From NCBI RefSeq assembly GCF_003865135.1, contig NZ_BHZC01000001.1:7006001-7070000 (forward strand): 64,000 bases of DNA. The letters are read 5' to 3'. Below the pieces are notes generated by a model. That model saw nothing but the letters and a program-made list of their open reading frames with translations, had not been told where the DNA came from and did not search any database. Positions 1 to 9,447 of the stretch are shown piece by piece. The DNA comes from Streptomyces chrestomyceticus JCM 4735 (lineage in GTDB: Bacteria > Actinomycetota > Actinomycetes > Streptomycetales > Streptomycetaceae). The translations under genes were made by a program, and so were the position numbers. Numbering within the stretch: the first letter of the stretch is position 1; every line of letters starts with the position of its first letter.

Positions 1-176
1 AACTGCGTGCCGAGGCCAAGGAGCGGGGCGTCGCGATCAAGCGGCTGGCACACGGGATACTGACCGAGAGCGTGGTGCGGCGGCGGCAACGGCAGAAGTT
101 CGTCGAGGGTGCAAGCGAGAAGTTCGCGATCTTGGCGCCCGAGTTCATCGACTCCTTTGAGGAGGGGGACCGGTGA
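1..176 (+). CDS. Putative antitoxin partner of the Fic-like toxin (5' end outside window)
   Basis: Read in the third frame, this open stretch has no start inside the window and ends at the TGA at 174-176. About 57 residues are visible. They are charged and helical (Arg/Lys/Glu-rich, with a VVRRRQRQKF stretch) and end in an acidic tail FEEGDR. The stop overlaps the GTG start of the next gene (GTGA), so the two are translationally coupled, as in toxin-antitoxin pairs. The family cannot be fixed from this fragment; a ribbon-helix-helix type antitoxin is likely because it sits directly before a Fic-type toxin component. Confidence 0.55.
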   Translation, partial: LRAEAKERGVAIKRLAHGILTESVVRRRQRQKFVEGASEKFAILAPEFIDSFEEGDR

Positions 177-547
177 TCCTCACCGTCGACGCCGGCTGGA
201 TCCTGGGCATCCAAGCCAGCCACGTCCCCAGCGACCCGCGTCTGCGTGACTGGGGCGCACTGCACGCCGTCGTGGAAAGGCACCGGTTCGAGAGGTTCGC
301 AGGCGAGGTCTATTACGAGGAGACTCCGACACGAGCTGCCACGCTACTGGAAACCATGGTGCTCCTGCGGCCGTTCGAGGACTACAACGGCATCATCGGA
401 GCTGCGTGCGCCTGGACGTACATGGAGGATTCCGGCGAGGATATTGCGCCGCCCCCAGGCGCGATGTCGCAACTGGTACGCGACCTCCGTGAGAAGCGGA
501 CGGACCTGCTCGACGCCGCGCGGCGGCTGCGGAGCTGGAAGTCTTAG
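173..547 (+). CDS. Fic/Doc-like toxin component of a toxin-antitoxin pair
   Basis: This 124-residue protein resembles the short proteins annotated in Streptomyces as 'Fic family toxin-antitoxin system, toxin component'. It has the features I associate with them: an MILTVDAGWIL start, a GALHAVVERHRFE helix, LLRPFEDYNG, then WTYMEDSGEDIAPPPGA and a C-terminal LRDLREKR helix. Fic enzymes use an HPFxxGNG loop to transfer AMP or phosphate to target proteins. Here the corresponding segment reads RPFEDYNG, so the catalytic His and the canonical GNG glycine pattern are not conserved and activity is uncertain. The GTG start overlaps the upstream stop by four bases. It may be a degenerate Fic fold with a different activity. 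Confidence 0.6.
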   Translation: MILTVDAGWILGIQASHVPSDPRLRDWGALHAVVERHRFERFAGEVYYEETPTRAATLLETMVLLRPFEDYNGIIGAACAWTYMEDSGEDIAPPPGAMSQLVRDLREKRTDLLDAARRLRSWKS

Positions 548-552
548 GAGGT

Positions 553-585
553 GCGGCCAGCGCGGTAAGTGACCGCGTGGGCCGC
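553..585 (+). terminator. Hairpin after the toxin gene
   Basis: GCGGCC (553-558) pairs with GGCCGC (580-585), and inside it CGCGG (561-565) pairs with CCGCG (573-577) across a 7-base loop. It starts five bases after the toxin stop and has no T-run, the usual form of Streptomyces terminators. Confidence 0.6.
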
Positions 586-636
586 CGCGCGTAACGGGCC
601 TATCGGGACAGCCGCTGTCCGATTCCCCCGTGGTGC

Positions 637-666
637 TTGTGTTCATGGACGGGGCCTCCCTACCGT
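637..666 (+). promoter_or_regulatory. Candidate vegetative promoter of the M23 peptidase
   Basis: TTGTGT (637-642) and TACCGT (661-666) are separated by 18 bases and fit a HrdB-type -35/-10 pair. Transcription would start near 673, leaving about 35 bases before the GTG/ATG start. A short inverted repeat GGACAG/CTGTCC (606-611, 615-620) lies upstream. Prediction by eye only. Confidence 0.4.
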
Positions 667-707
667 GCTGGCGTTCGGATCCCGGATGCCCACCGGAAGG
701 ACGCCCC

Positions 708-1478
708 GTGATGATGTTCTCCCCGACCGGCCGTCACCGAGCACCCCGTCGCCGCAGTGGTGCGGGGCGATTACTCACCCGCGCCTCGACCGCGGCCGCC
801 ACCCTCGCGCTGCCGGTCGTCGGCGCGTCCGTCGCCTCCGCCGCGGACGGCGGGACGTACACCGTCGCCCCCGGTGACAGCCTCTCCGAGATCGCCGCGA
901 AGCAGGGCGTCAAGGGCGGCTGGGCGAAGCTGTACGCGAGCAATCGCTCGGCGGTCGGCGGTGATCCGGACCTGATCAAGGTCGGTACGAAACTGAAGCT
1001 CGGCGGTCCGGCCGCGGTCCCGCAGCGGCGCGCCTCCCGGACCGCCGAGCGGCCCGCCGTGCGCGCCGCGTCCGGCGACGCCGTACGGCCCGTCAGAGGC
1101 GGCACGCTCACCGCCGGGTTCGGGGCGGGCGGCGGCCACTGGGCCAACGGGCACACCGGGCAGGACTTCGCCGTACCCGTCGGCACCGCCGTCCGCGCCG
1201 CCCGCGGCGGGACCGTCGTGAAGGCGGGCTGGGGCGGCGCGTACGGGTACGAGGTCGTCGTCCGGCACCACAGCGGGTCGTACACGCAGTACGCGCACCT
1301 GTCGCAGATCCGGGTGCCGGTGGGCGCCACCGTCGGCGCCGGTGAGCGCATCGGGCGGTCCGGCGCCACCGGCAACGTCACCGGACCGCACCTGCACTTC
1401 GAGGTACGGGCCACCCCGGACTACGGGTCGGCGGTCGACCCGATGGCCTGGCTGCGCCGGCACGGGGCGTTCGACTAG
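708..1478 (+). CDS. Secreted LysM-M23 peptidoglycan endopeptidase
   Basis: This is a secreted cell-wall hydrolase. From the start the order is a basic N-terminus and hydrophobic signal peptide ending near SVASA-AD, a LysM domain (YTVAPGDSLSEIAAKQGV ... VGTKLKLG), an Ala/Arg-rich linker, and an M23 (lysostaphin/LytM-like) domain. The M23 zinc ligands are visible in HTGQDF and the late HLHFEV motif. Members cut peptide cross-links in peptidoglycan. I place the start at GTG 708 (or ATG 711) because GGAAGGA at 695-701 is correctly spaced; the open frame reaches further upstream. Leu codon TTA at 771-773, inside the signal peptide, makes translation bldA-dependent and suggests a role in aerial growth or sporulation. 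It ends 16 bases from convergent sdhB. Confidence 0.85.
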   Translation: MMMFSPTGRHRAPRRRSGAGRLLTRASTAAATLALPVVGASVASAADGGTYTVAPGDSLSEIAAKQGVKGGWAKLYASNRSAVGGDPDLIKVGTKLKLGGPAAVPQRRASRTAERPAVRAASGDAVRPVRGGTLTAGFGAGGGHWANGHTGQDFAVPVGTAVRAARGGTVVKAGWGGAYGYEVVVRHHSGSYTQYAHLSQIRVPVGATVGAGERIGRSGATGNVTGPHLHFEVRATPDYGSAVDPMAWLRRHGAFD

Positions 1479-1494
1479 GCGGTGGCTACCCGCG

Positions 1495-2237
1495 TCACCG
1501 CCCGCCCTTGCGGGCCGCCCGTACGTACTCCCGGTTCATCCTGGTGATGCTGAACAGCGGGATGCCCTTCGGGCAGGCGGTGGCGCACTCGCCGGCGAGG
1601 GTGCAGCCGCCGAAGCCCTCGTCGTCCATGGTGGTGACCATGTCCAGCACCCGGGACTCGCGTTCGGGCGTGCCCTGCGGGAGGACGTTGAGGTGGTTGA
1701 CCTTCGCCGAGGTGAACAGCATCGCCGAGCCGTTCGGGCAGGCCGCCACGCACGCGCCGCAGCCGATGCACTCCGCGTGCTCGAACGCGGAGTCGGCGTC
1801 CGGCTTCGGTACGGGCGTGGCGTGCGCCTCGGGTGCGGCGCCGGTCGGCGCGGTGATGTAGCCGCCGGACTGGATGATCCGGTCGAACGCGGACCGGTCG
1901 ACGACCAGGTCCCGTACGACGGGGAAGGCCGCCGCGCGCCACGGCTCGACGTCGATGGTGTCGCCGTCCCGGAAGGAGCGCATGTGGAGCTGGCAGGACG
2001 TGGTGCGCTCCGGGCCGTGCGCCTCGCCGTTGATGACCAGGCTGCACGCGCCGCAGATGCCCTCGCGGCAGTCGTGGTCGAAGGCGACGGGGTCGTCGCC
2101 CTTGAGGATGAGTTCCTCGTTGAGGGTGTCGAGCATCTCCAGGAAGGACATGTCGGGGGAGATGCCGTCCACGTCGTAGGTGGACATGCCGCCGTCGGCG
2201 TCGGCGTCGCGCTGCCGCCAGACGCGCAGGGTGAGCT

Positions 2238-2241
<4 letters not shown>
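1495..2241 (-). CDS. sdhB: Succinate dehydrogenase iron-sulfur subunit
   Basis: A 248-residue iron-sulfur subunit that passes electrons from the flavoprotein to the membrane cytochrome. The plant-type [2Fe-2S] ligands are in CREGICGAC ... SCQLH, the [4Fe-4S] ligands in [12 protein letters not shown], and the [3Fe-4S] region in [14 protein letters not shown]. Its ATG overlaps the sdhA stop by four bases (ATGA), so the two are coupled. This is the last gene of the minus-strand sdhCAB operon. The gene set, with a single cytochrome b subunit, is the B. subtilis-like/fumarate reductase-type complex, not the four-subunit SdhCDAB. Confidence 0.93.
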
Positions 2242-4187
<1,946 letters not shown>

Positions 4188-4188
4188 G

Positions 4189-4893
4189 TCAGCTCACTGC
4201 TCCGGTCACGACGGCCACCGGTACGGCGACGAAGCCCGCCGTCAGCACCAGGGCGACGAGGTTGGCGACGGTCTTGAGCACCCGGTCGCGGGCGGCGCTG
4301 CCGACGCCCAGCGTCTGCGCGGCGCTCCAGAACCCGTGCCGGACGTGCAGGCCGAGGGCGAGCATCGCCACGATGTAGAGCGTGGTGACGGGCCAGCGGT
4401 CGAAGGAGGCGATCAGGTTCTGGTACGGGTGCCCGGCCTCGGCCCGCGGGTTCACCGTCAGCGTCGTCAGGTCCAGGATGTGCCAGACGATGAACAGGGC
4501 GAGGATGACGCCGCCCCAGCGCATGGTGCGGGTCGCGTAGCTCTGCCGCGGCTTCTTGTGCACGTACTTGCTCGGCCGCGCCCTGATGTCGCGGCGGCTG
4601 AGCTGGAAGGCGGCCACGCCGTGCGTGACGACGGCGGCCAGCAGCACCACCCGGGCGATCCACAGGAACCACTCGTGGTGCAGGAAGGGCTCGCCGACGG
4701 TCCGCAGCCAGTGCGCGTAGCCGTTGAACTCGTCGGAGCCGAAGAAAATCTTGAGGTTGCCCAGCATGTGCGCGACCAGGTACAGCAGCATCACCACGCC
4801 GCTGACCGCCATCGCGGTCTTCTTGCCGACGGTCGAGCGCCACAACAGGCCCGCGAAGGACGGCCGTCGTTCCGTCCGGGTGTCCAGTGCCAT
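4189..4893 (-). CDS. sdhC: Succinate dehydrogenase cytochrome b membrane subunit
   Basis: A 234-residue integral membrane protein that anchors SdhAB and binds haem b. About five hydrophobic segments can be seen, including [40 protein letters not shown] and [14 protein letters not shown]. Several contain His residues suitable as haem ligands (VAHML, VVTHG, VWHIL). It matches the single-subunit b558-type family. It is the first gene of sdhCAB. Its promoter lies in the 95-base divergent region shared with the LysR gene, which contains a paired ATAGG/CCTAT site. Confidence 0.92.
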   Translation of the reverse strand: MALDTRTERRPSFAGLLWRSTVGKKTAMAVSGVVMLLYLVAHMLGNLKIFFGSDEFNGYAHWLRTVGEPFLHHEWFLWIARVVLLAAVVTHGVAAFQLSRRDIRARPSKYVHKKPRQSYATRTMRWGGVILALFIVWHILDLTTLTVNPRAEAGHPYQNLIASFDRWPVTTLYIVAMLALGLHVRHGFWSAAQTLGVGSAARDRVLKTVANLVALVLTAGFVAVPVAVVTGAVS

Positions 4894-4953
4894 GGGTCCC
4901 GACGGTAAGGACCGGCCTGCCCATCAGTCCAAGACATGGTCCGGCTCATCTCC

Positions 4954-4978
4954 ATAGGCTCTCCCTATCGACGCCTAT
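4954..4978. promoter_or_regulatory. LysR-type operator between sdhC and the LysR gene
   Basis: ATAGG (4954-4958) and CCTAT (4964-4968) form a perfect inverted repeat over 15 bases, the size of a T-N11-A LysR box. A third CCTAT (4974-4978) overlaps the TATCAT hexamer (4976-4981), which looks like the -10 of the LysR gene. Its ATG lies seven bases further on. This layout fits autorepression plus control of sdhC. Confidence 0.65.
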
Positions 4979-4988
4979 CATCGGCCGT

Positions 4989-5891
4989 ATGCAGCCGCAG
5001 CAGCTCCGCTACTTCGTGGCGGTCGCCGACACCCGCCACTTCACCCGCGCCGCCGAGCGCGAGCACGTCGCGCAGCCCTCCCTCTCGCAGCAGATCAAGG
5101 CCCTGGAACGGGAACTGGGCGCCGATCTGTTCCACCGGGCGCGCGGCCACATCACCCTCACCGACGCGGGCCGGACCCTGCTGCCGCTGGCCCGGCGCAT
5201 CCTCGCCGACACCGAGACCGCCCGGCGCGAGGTGCAGGAGGTCGCGCAGCTCAGGCGCGGCCGGCTGCGGCTCGGCGCGCCGCCCAGCCTGTGCGCGAGC
5301 CTGGTCCCGGACGTGCTGAGCGTCTTCCACGCCGCCTATCCGGGAGTGGAACTGGTCGTCCACGAGGACGGTTCGCAGGATCTCGTACGCGTCCTGGCGG
5401 CCGGTGAGCTGGACCTCGCCCTCATCATCACGCCCCTGCCCGAGCAGGCCCCGGCGCTGGCCACCGCCGAACTGCTGCGCGAGGAACTGGTCGTGGTCTC
5501 CGCGCCGGACCGCCCGGCCCCGGTGGGCGGCGGCCGGCGGATGCGCGTGGAGGATCTGCGCGACCGGCCGCTGGCGATGTTCCGGCGCGGCTACGACCTG
5601 CGGGAGTTCACCACGGCGGCGTGCCGGGCGGCCGGATTCGAGCCGGTGTTCACGGTGGAGGGCGGCGAGATGGACGCGGTGCTGGGCTTCGTACGGGCCG
5701 GGCTGGGCGTCGCGGTCGTGCCCAGCATGGTCGCCGAACGCTCGGGGCTGCGCGTCACCCGCTTCGCGACCCGGGGCATGCACCGGGTGATCTCGGTGGC
5801 GCACCGGGGGGACGTCTCGCCGCCGCGGGCCGCCCGGGAGCTGCGGCGGATACTGCTGACACACCTGGGGCTGGAGCGGCCGGGCGGCTGA
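4989..5891 (+). CDS. LysR-family regulator divergent from sdhCAB
   Basis: A 300-residue LysR-type transcriptional regulator. The N-terminal winged helix-turn-helix is clear (MQPQQLRYFVAVADTRHFTRAAEREHVAQPSLSQQIKALE, shown here in part: AQPSLSQQIKALERELG). It is followed by the linker helix and a two-lobed effector-binding domain (LRLGAPPSLCA ... VVSAPDRP ... GLGVAVVPSMV). The start at ATG 4989 is chosen because the LysR domain begins there; the open frame reaches further upstream. TATCAT seven bases before it suggests a leaderless mRNA. It is transcribed away from sdhC across a shared operator, so it probably regulates succinate dehydrogenase; the effector is unknown. Confidence 0.9.
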   Translation: MQPQQLRYFVAVADTRHFTRAAEREHVAQPSLSQQIKALERELGADLFHRARGHITLTDAGRTLLPLARRILADTETARREVQEVAQLRRGRLRLGAPPSLCASLVPDVLSVFHAAYPGVELVVHEDGSQDLVRVLAAGELDLALIITPLPEQAPALATAELLREELVVVSAPDRPAPVGGGRRMRVEDLRDRPLAMFRRGYDLREFTTAACRAAGFEPVFTVEGGEMDAVLGFVRAGLGVAVVPSMVAERSGLRVTRFATRGMHRVISVAHRGDVSPPRAARELRRILLTHLGLERPGG

Positions 5892-5943
5892 CGCGAACAC
5901 GGCGCGCCGACGACCCCGCCGGGGCCCGGGTAAAGGGCGTTTT

Positions 5944-5959
5944 TCGGCCACACGGCCGA
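5944..5959. terminator. Small hairpin after the LysR gene
   Basis: TCGGCC (5944-5949) and GGCCGA (5954-5959) form a six-base stem with an ACAC loop, about 50 bases after the LysR stop. A T-run precedes it on the plus strand, so it would act better on the minus strand. Weak candidate. Confidence 0.3.
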
Positions 5960-6059
5960 GAAGCTAAGCGCCCCCACCCGGGGCGCCGCCCAGGTGACAG
6001 GGGGCGCGAACCGGCGCGAGGCACAGTGGTCCCAACGAGAACAGGCTGTTTCCGGGCAC

Positions 6060-6167
6060 AATCCAGGGCGACCATTGCCTTTTCTACGTTTAGGGCGGTA
6101 AAAAAGCTGCACTTGCCGAACAACGGCACAGCAATGGGCGCCACGGGGGAAAGGCACAGGAAAGCCG
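6060..6167 (+). promoter_or_regulatory. AT-rich leader/promoter region of the phosphoribosyltransferase cluster
   Basis: This is one of the most AT-rich short stretches nearby (ATTGCCTTTTCTACG and GGTAAAAAAGC). TTGCCT (6075-6080) could be a -35, but no convincing -10 sits 17-18 bases later. A TGCCG/CGGCA inverted repeat (6114-6118, 6124-6128) lies 40 bases before the start. AGGAAAG precedes ATG 6168 as the ribosome binding site. Confidence 0.35.
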
Positions 6168-6734
6168 ATGTTGCTGGAAGAGGTTTACGCGGGTGCGCCG
6201 ACCGTCAAATCGGGGCGGCATATCACCACCGTCAATGAATTCACCGACCAGTCGCCCGCACTCCGCCCGGAAGTGCTCGCGGAGGCGACCAGCCGGCTGA
6301 TCGAACTGGGCAGTTTCGAGACCGGGAAGATCCTGGTCGAGGAGGACAAGGGCGCGATTCTCGGCAGCGCGGTGTCGCTGGCCGTCGGGCTGCCGCTCGC
6401 CGTCGCCCGCTGGTACACCTACGACCTGAGCGGGCACGGCATCTCGGTGCCGCTGGACAGCGAGTACTTCGCGGGCACGCTCTACGTCAACGGCGTCGAG
6501 CCGGGCGACCGGGTGACGATCGTCGACGACACCATCAGCACGGGCGGCACCCTGATCGCCCTGATCGAGGCCGTCCGGGCGGCCGGTGCCCGGGTGGAGG
6601 AAGTCCTGGTGGCGGTGGAGAAGCCGGAGAACGGCGGCCGGCAGCGGGTCGCCGAGCGCTTCGGCATCCAGGTCCGCTCGGTCATCCGCATCGCGGTCGA
6701 CCCGGAGTCCGGCCGCGTCGCCGTCCTGGGCTGA
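6168..6734 (+). CDS. Phosphoribosyltransferase-like protein, first gene of the small cluster
   Basis: A 188-residue type I phosphoribosyltransferase-fold protein. The PRPP-binding signature is VTIVDDTISTGGTL, and an earlier strand reads KILVEEDKGAILGSAVSLAVGLPL, similar to adenine/xanthine phosphoribosyltransferases. Such enzymes join a base to PRPP, but several members of the fold act as regulators (as PurR and PyrR do). Its place at the head of a five-gene cluster with a cysteine-synthase-like enzyme, a YggS-like protein, an exporter and an ATP-grasp ligase suggests a pathway-specific enzyme or PRPP sensor rather than housekeeping salvage. The substrate cannot be told from sequence. Confidence 0.8.
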   Translation: MLLEEVYAGAPTVKSGRHITTVNEFTDQSPALRPEVLAEATSRLIELGSFETGKILVEEDKGAILGSAVSLAVGLPLAVARWYTYDLSGHGISVPLDSEYFAGTLYVNGVEPGDRVTIVDDTISTGGTLIALIEAVRAAGARVEEVLVAVEKPENGGRQRVAERFGIQVRSVIRIAVDPESGRVAVLG

Positions 6735-6838
6735 CCGCCGCACGGGGAACGCCGCCGCGCGCCCTCGCGCCGCGCGCGCCCCCGTTCTCCGTACGCATGC
6801 CGGAAAACCACCGTTCACACCCGCCCGAGGAGTTCTGT

Positions 6839-7807
6839 GTGAGCACCACCAGCCCCGGCGCCGAGACCGGCCGCACACCGTTGTACGAACTACGCCATAT
6901 TGCCGAACCCGGAGCCGCCCGCATATTCGCGAAATGTGAATTCCGTAATCCCACCGGAAGTCACAAGGACCGGGTCTTCTCCTACATGATCGATGAACTG
7001 GAGCGGGCCGGAACGATCAGCCCCGGAATGACCTTGGTCGAATGTTCGACCGGAAACGGCGGCGCCGCGCTCTCCCGGGTCGGCGCCCAACGCGGATACC
7101 GCATTGTCGTCATCATGCCGGAAGGCATGACCGAAGAACGCCGTAAACAGATCGCGTCCTGGGGCGGCACGGTCGTCGAGACCTCCGCCGACGGCTTCCT
7201 GCTGGAGGGCGAGGAGACCGCCCGGCGATACGTGGCCGAACACCTCGGCAGCCACTTCCTCGACCAGTCCACCAACCAGCTCAACTGGCGCGCCTGGCGC
7301 TCCTGCGGCCGCGAACTCGTCGCCGACCTGCACGCGGCGGGCGAGACCCCCGGCCACTTCATCTGCTCCATCGGCACCGGCGGCACCTTCACCGGCATCG
7401 CCGACATCCTCAAGAGCGCCCACCCCGCCCTGCGCACCTGGGCCGTCGAGGTGGACCGCTCGGCCGCCCTGTACGCCAAGCGGCACGGCCTGCCCTTCGA
7501 GCACCACAGCCACAACATGATGGGTCTGGGCCCGGGGAAGGTACCGGCCAACCTCCGCGAGGAACTCGTCGACGAGGTCGAACTGATCACCGGCGACGAC
7601 GGCTGGAACACCATGAAACGCCTCATCTCCGAGGAAGGACTGCCCGTCGGGCCCACCGCCGGCGGCAACATCTTCGCCGCCCAGCGGCTGGCCAGGACCC
7701 TGCCGCCGGAAGAGATCGTGGTCACCGTGCTGTTCGACTCCGCCTGGAAGTACCTCAGCATCTGGGACGGCCGGTACGAGCAGTACGGGGCGGAGACGGA
7801 CTCATGA
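6839..7807 (+). CDS. PLP-dependent cysteine synthase/cystathionine beta-synthase-like enzyme
   Basis: A 322-residue fold-type II PLP enzyme. The Schiff-base lysine is K43 in NPTGSHKDR, the substrate loop is ECSTGNGGAALS and the phosphate-binding loop is SIGTGGTFTGI. The family catalyses beta-replacement or beta-elimination on serine, O-acetylserine or similar donors. It differs from primary-metabolism CysK (STGNGGA instead of STSGNTG), so a different substrate is likely. I choose GTG 6839 because GAGGAG at 6827-6832 is six bases away; the open frame extends to 6797. Its stop overlaps the ATG of the YggS-like gene. It may supply an unusual amino acid to the ATP-grasp ligase three genes downstream. 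Confidence 0.82.
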   Translation: MSTTSPGAETGRTPLYELRHIAEPGAARIFAKCEFRNPTGSHKDRVFSYMIDELERAGTISPGMTLVECSTGNGGAALSRVGAQRGYRIVVIMPEGMTEERRKQIASWGGTVVETSADGFLLEGEETARRYVAEHLGSHFLDQSTNQLNWRAWRSCGRELVADLHAAGETPGHFICSIGTGGTFTGIADILKSAHPALRTWAVEVDRSAALYAKRHGLPFEHHSHNMMGLGPGKVPANLREELVDEVELITGDDGWNTMKRLISEEGLPVGPTAGGNIFAAQRLARTLPPEEIVVTVLFDSAWKYLSIWDGRYEQYGAETDS

Positions 7808-8502
7808 GCGCCGAGCGGTTGTCCACGGCGGCACCGGACGTCGCGGCGCGCCTGGCCGCCGTCACCGCCCGCCTGAACCTGGCCTGTACGCGCGCCGGGG
7901 TGCCGCCCCGGGACGTACGGTTCGTCGCCGTCAGCAAGTTCCACGGCGCGCCCGCGATCACCGCCGCCCTGGAAGCCGGACACCGGCACTTCGGCGAGAG
8001 CCGGGTGCAGGAGGTCCAGGGCAAGTGGCCGCCGCTGCGCGAGCGCCACCCCGGCACCCTGCTCCACCTCATCGGTCCACTCCAGACCAACAAGGCCGCG
8101 GCGGCCGTCCGCGCCTTCGACGTGCTGCACAGCGTGGACCGGCCGCGCCTGGCCGCGGCCCTGGCCGCAGCCATGGACCGCACCGGACGCCGCCCGGACT
8201 GCTTCGTCCAGGTCAACGTCGGCGACGAACCGCACAAGAGCGGCGTGCCCGTCGCCGGGACGGACGCGTTCGTCAAGGAGTGCGTGGACACCTACGGCCT
8301 CCCCGTCGTCGGCCTGATGTGCATCCCGCCCTACGGGGGCGACCCGCGCCCGCACTTCAGAACGCTGCGCACACTGGCTGCCGCGTCGGGCCTGCGGCAG
8401 CTCAGTATGGGGATGAGCGCCGACTTCGAGACCGCGGTGGCCGAAGGCGCGACCACGGTGCGGGTCGGCGAGGCGGTCTTCGGTCCGCGCCCGCGGCACT
8501 GA
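7804..8502 (+). CDS. YggS/PLPBP-like pyridoxal phosphate protein
   Basis: A 232-residue member of the YggS/PROSC family with the alanine-racemase-like TIM barrel. The PLP lysine is K45 in FVAVSKFH, followed by the family signatures FGESRVQEVQGKW, HLIGPLQTNKAA and, near the C-terminus, LSMGMSADFETAV. The last is the typical SMGMSxDxxxAI signature. YggS proteins carry PLP and support PLP homeostasis. In Streptomyces a housekeeping copy normally lies near ftsZ, so this second copy embedded in a biosynthetic operon is unusual. It probably serves the PLP enzyme directly upstream (four-base ATGA overlap) or acts as a racemase-like step. Confidence 0.85.
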   Translation: MSAERLSTAAPDVAARLAAVTARLNLACTRAGVPPRDVRFVAVSKFHGAPAITAALEAGHRHFGESRVQEVQGKWPPLRERHPGTLLHLIGPLQTNKAAAAVRAFDVLHSVDRPRLAAALAAAMDRTGRRPDCFVQVNVGDEPHKSGVPVAGTDAFVKECVDTYGLPVVGLMCIPPYGGDPRPHFRTLRTLAAASGLRQLSMGMSADFETAVAEGATTVRVGEAVFGPRPRH

Positions 8503-8511
8503 GGAGGTCCC

Positions 8512-9447
8512 GTGACCGCGCTGTTCGTCTTCAGCCTGTTCTCCGCCCTGGTGGACGTCTTCGCCTCCGAACGCCTGCAGCACGTGGACCCGGGGAGCGT
8601 GGCCGCGGTCGCCTTCACCCTGACCGGGGCGTTCTTCTGCCTGCTCACCGCCGTCCGGCTGCGCCCGGCCCGGCTGCTGGCCGTCGTCCGGGCGCACGCC
8701 GCCGACCTCGTCGTCCTCAACATCACCACCGCCGTGACCTGGCTGACGCTCCTGTACGCCCTCAAGCTCATGGAGCCGGCCGTCACCAACGTCGTGTCCA
8801 TCGCCATCGGCCCCGCCTTCACCGTCCTCCTCCAGGCCCTGTGGTGGAAGCGGGACCGCGTCCTGCCCGGCGAGCTGCTGTCCGCGATCGGCATCCTGCT
8901 CACCCTGGCCGGACTGGTCTGGGCGTCGCTGGACGGCCGCAGCGGCGTCGGCGACCGGGCCGCCCTGGCCATGACACTGGGCCTGTGCGCCGCGGTCGCC
9001 TCCGGCGCCGGCGGGGCCGCCAACGTCGTCTTCTCCGCCCGCCTGGGCGCGGCCGGGGTCGACGTACCGACCGTCATGGGGCTGCGGTTCGGCCTGGTGG
9101 CGGCGGTCGGCTGGACGCTGGCGTCCTTCTCCGGGGCCGAGCAGCTCGGCCGGGCGCTGGTGCCCGGCGCGGTGGTGGCCGTCATCGGCGTCTCGATCCC
9201 CGCCTACCTGGTGCAGATCGGGGTACGGAAGGTCACCCCGATGACCGCCTCCATGATCTGCGCGCTCGCGCCCGCCATGACCCTCCTCCTCCAGTTGGCC
9301 GACTCCCGGCTGACGTTCTCGGTGCCGTCGACCCTCGGCATCGCCGTGATCACCGTCTTCATCGCGATCGGGCTGCTGGCCCGCCGGGGCGCGCCCCCGG
9401 CCGCGGTGGCGCAGGAAAGCAGGACCCATGCAGTGTCTGATCGTTGA
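8512..9447 (+). CDS. EamA/DMT-family exporter of the small cluster
   Basis: A 311-residue integral membrane protein with about ten hydrophobic segments in two EamA-like halves (e.g. VAAVAFTLTGAFFCLLTAV, VVLNITTAVTWLTLLYAL, NVVSIAIGPAFTVLLQAL, ITVFIAIGLLA). DMT transporters export amino acids, purines and small metabolites. A strong GAGGAGG ribosome binding site precedes GTG 8512. The last 20 bases overlap the ATP-grasp gene, so export is coupled to the ligase. In this setting it most likely exports the cluster product and protects the producer. Confidence 0.8.
   Translation: MTALFVFSLFSALVDVFASERLQHVDPGSVAAVAFTLTGAFFCLLTAVRLRPARLLAVVRAHAADLVVLNITTAVTWLTLLYALKLMEPAVTNVVSIAIGPAFTVLLQALWWKRDRVLPGELLSAIGILLTLAGLVWASLDGRSGVGDRAALAMTLGLCAAVASGAGGAANVVFSARLGAAGVDVPTVMGLRFGLVAAVGWTLASFSGAEQLGRALVPGAVVAVIGVSIPAYLVQIGVRKVTPMTASMICALAPAMTLLLQLADSRLTFSVPSTLGIAVITVFIAIGLLARRGAPPAAVAQESRTHAVSDR

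Noticed and set aside
586..707. Possible c-di-AMP (ydaO) riboswitch before the M23 peptidase
   Set aside because: Streptomyces wall hydrolases often have one, but the conserved ydaO blocks are not present in this short leader.
4887..4988. Longer N-terminus for the LysR gene starting at 4887
   Set aside because: The extra residues would run through the operator and are not part of the LysR fold; ATG 4989 begins the HTH domain.
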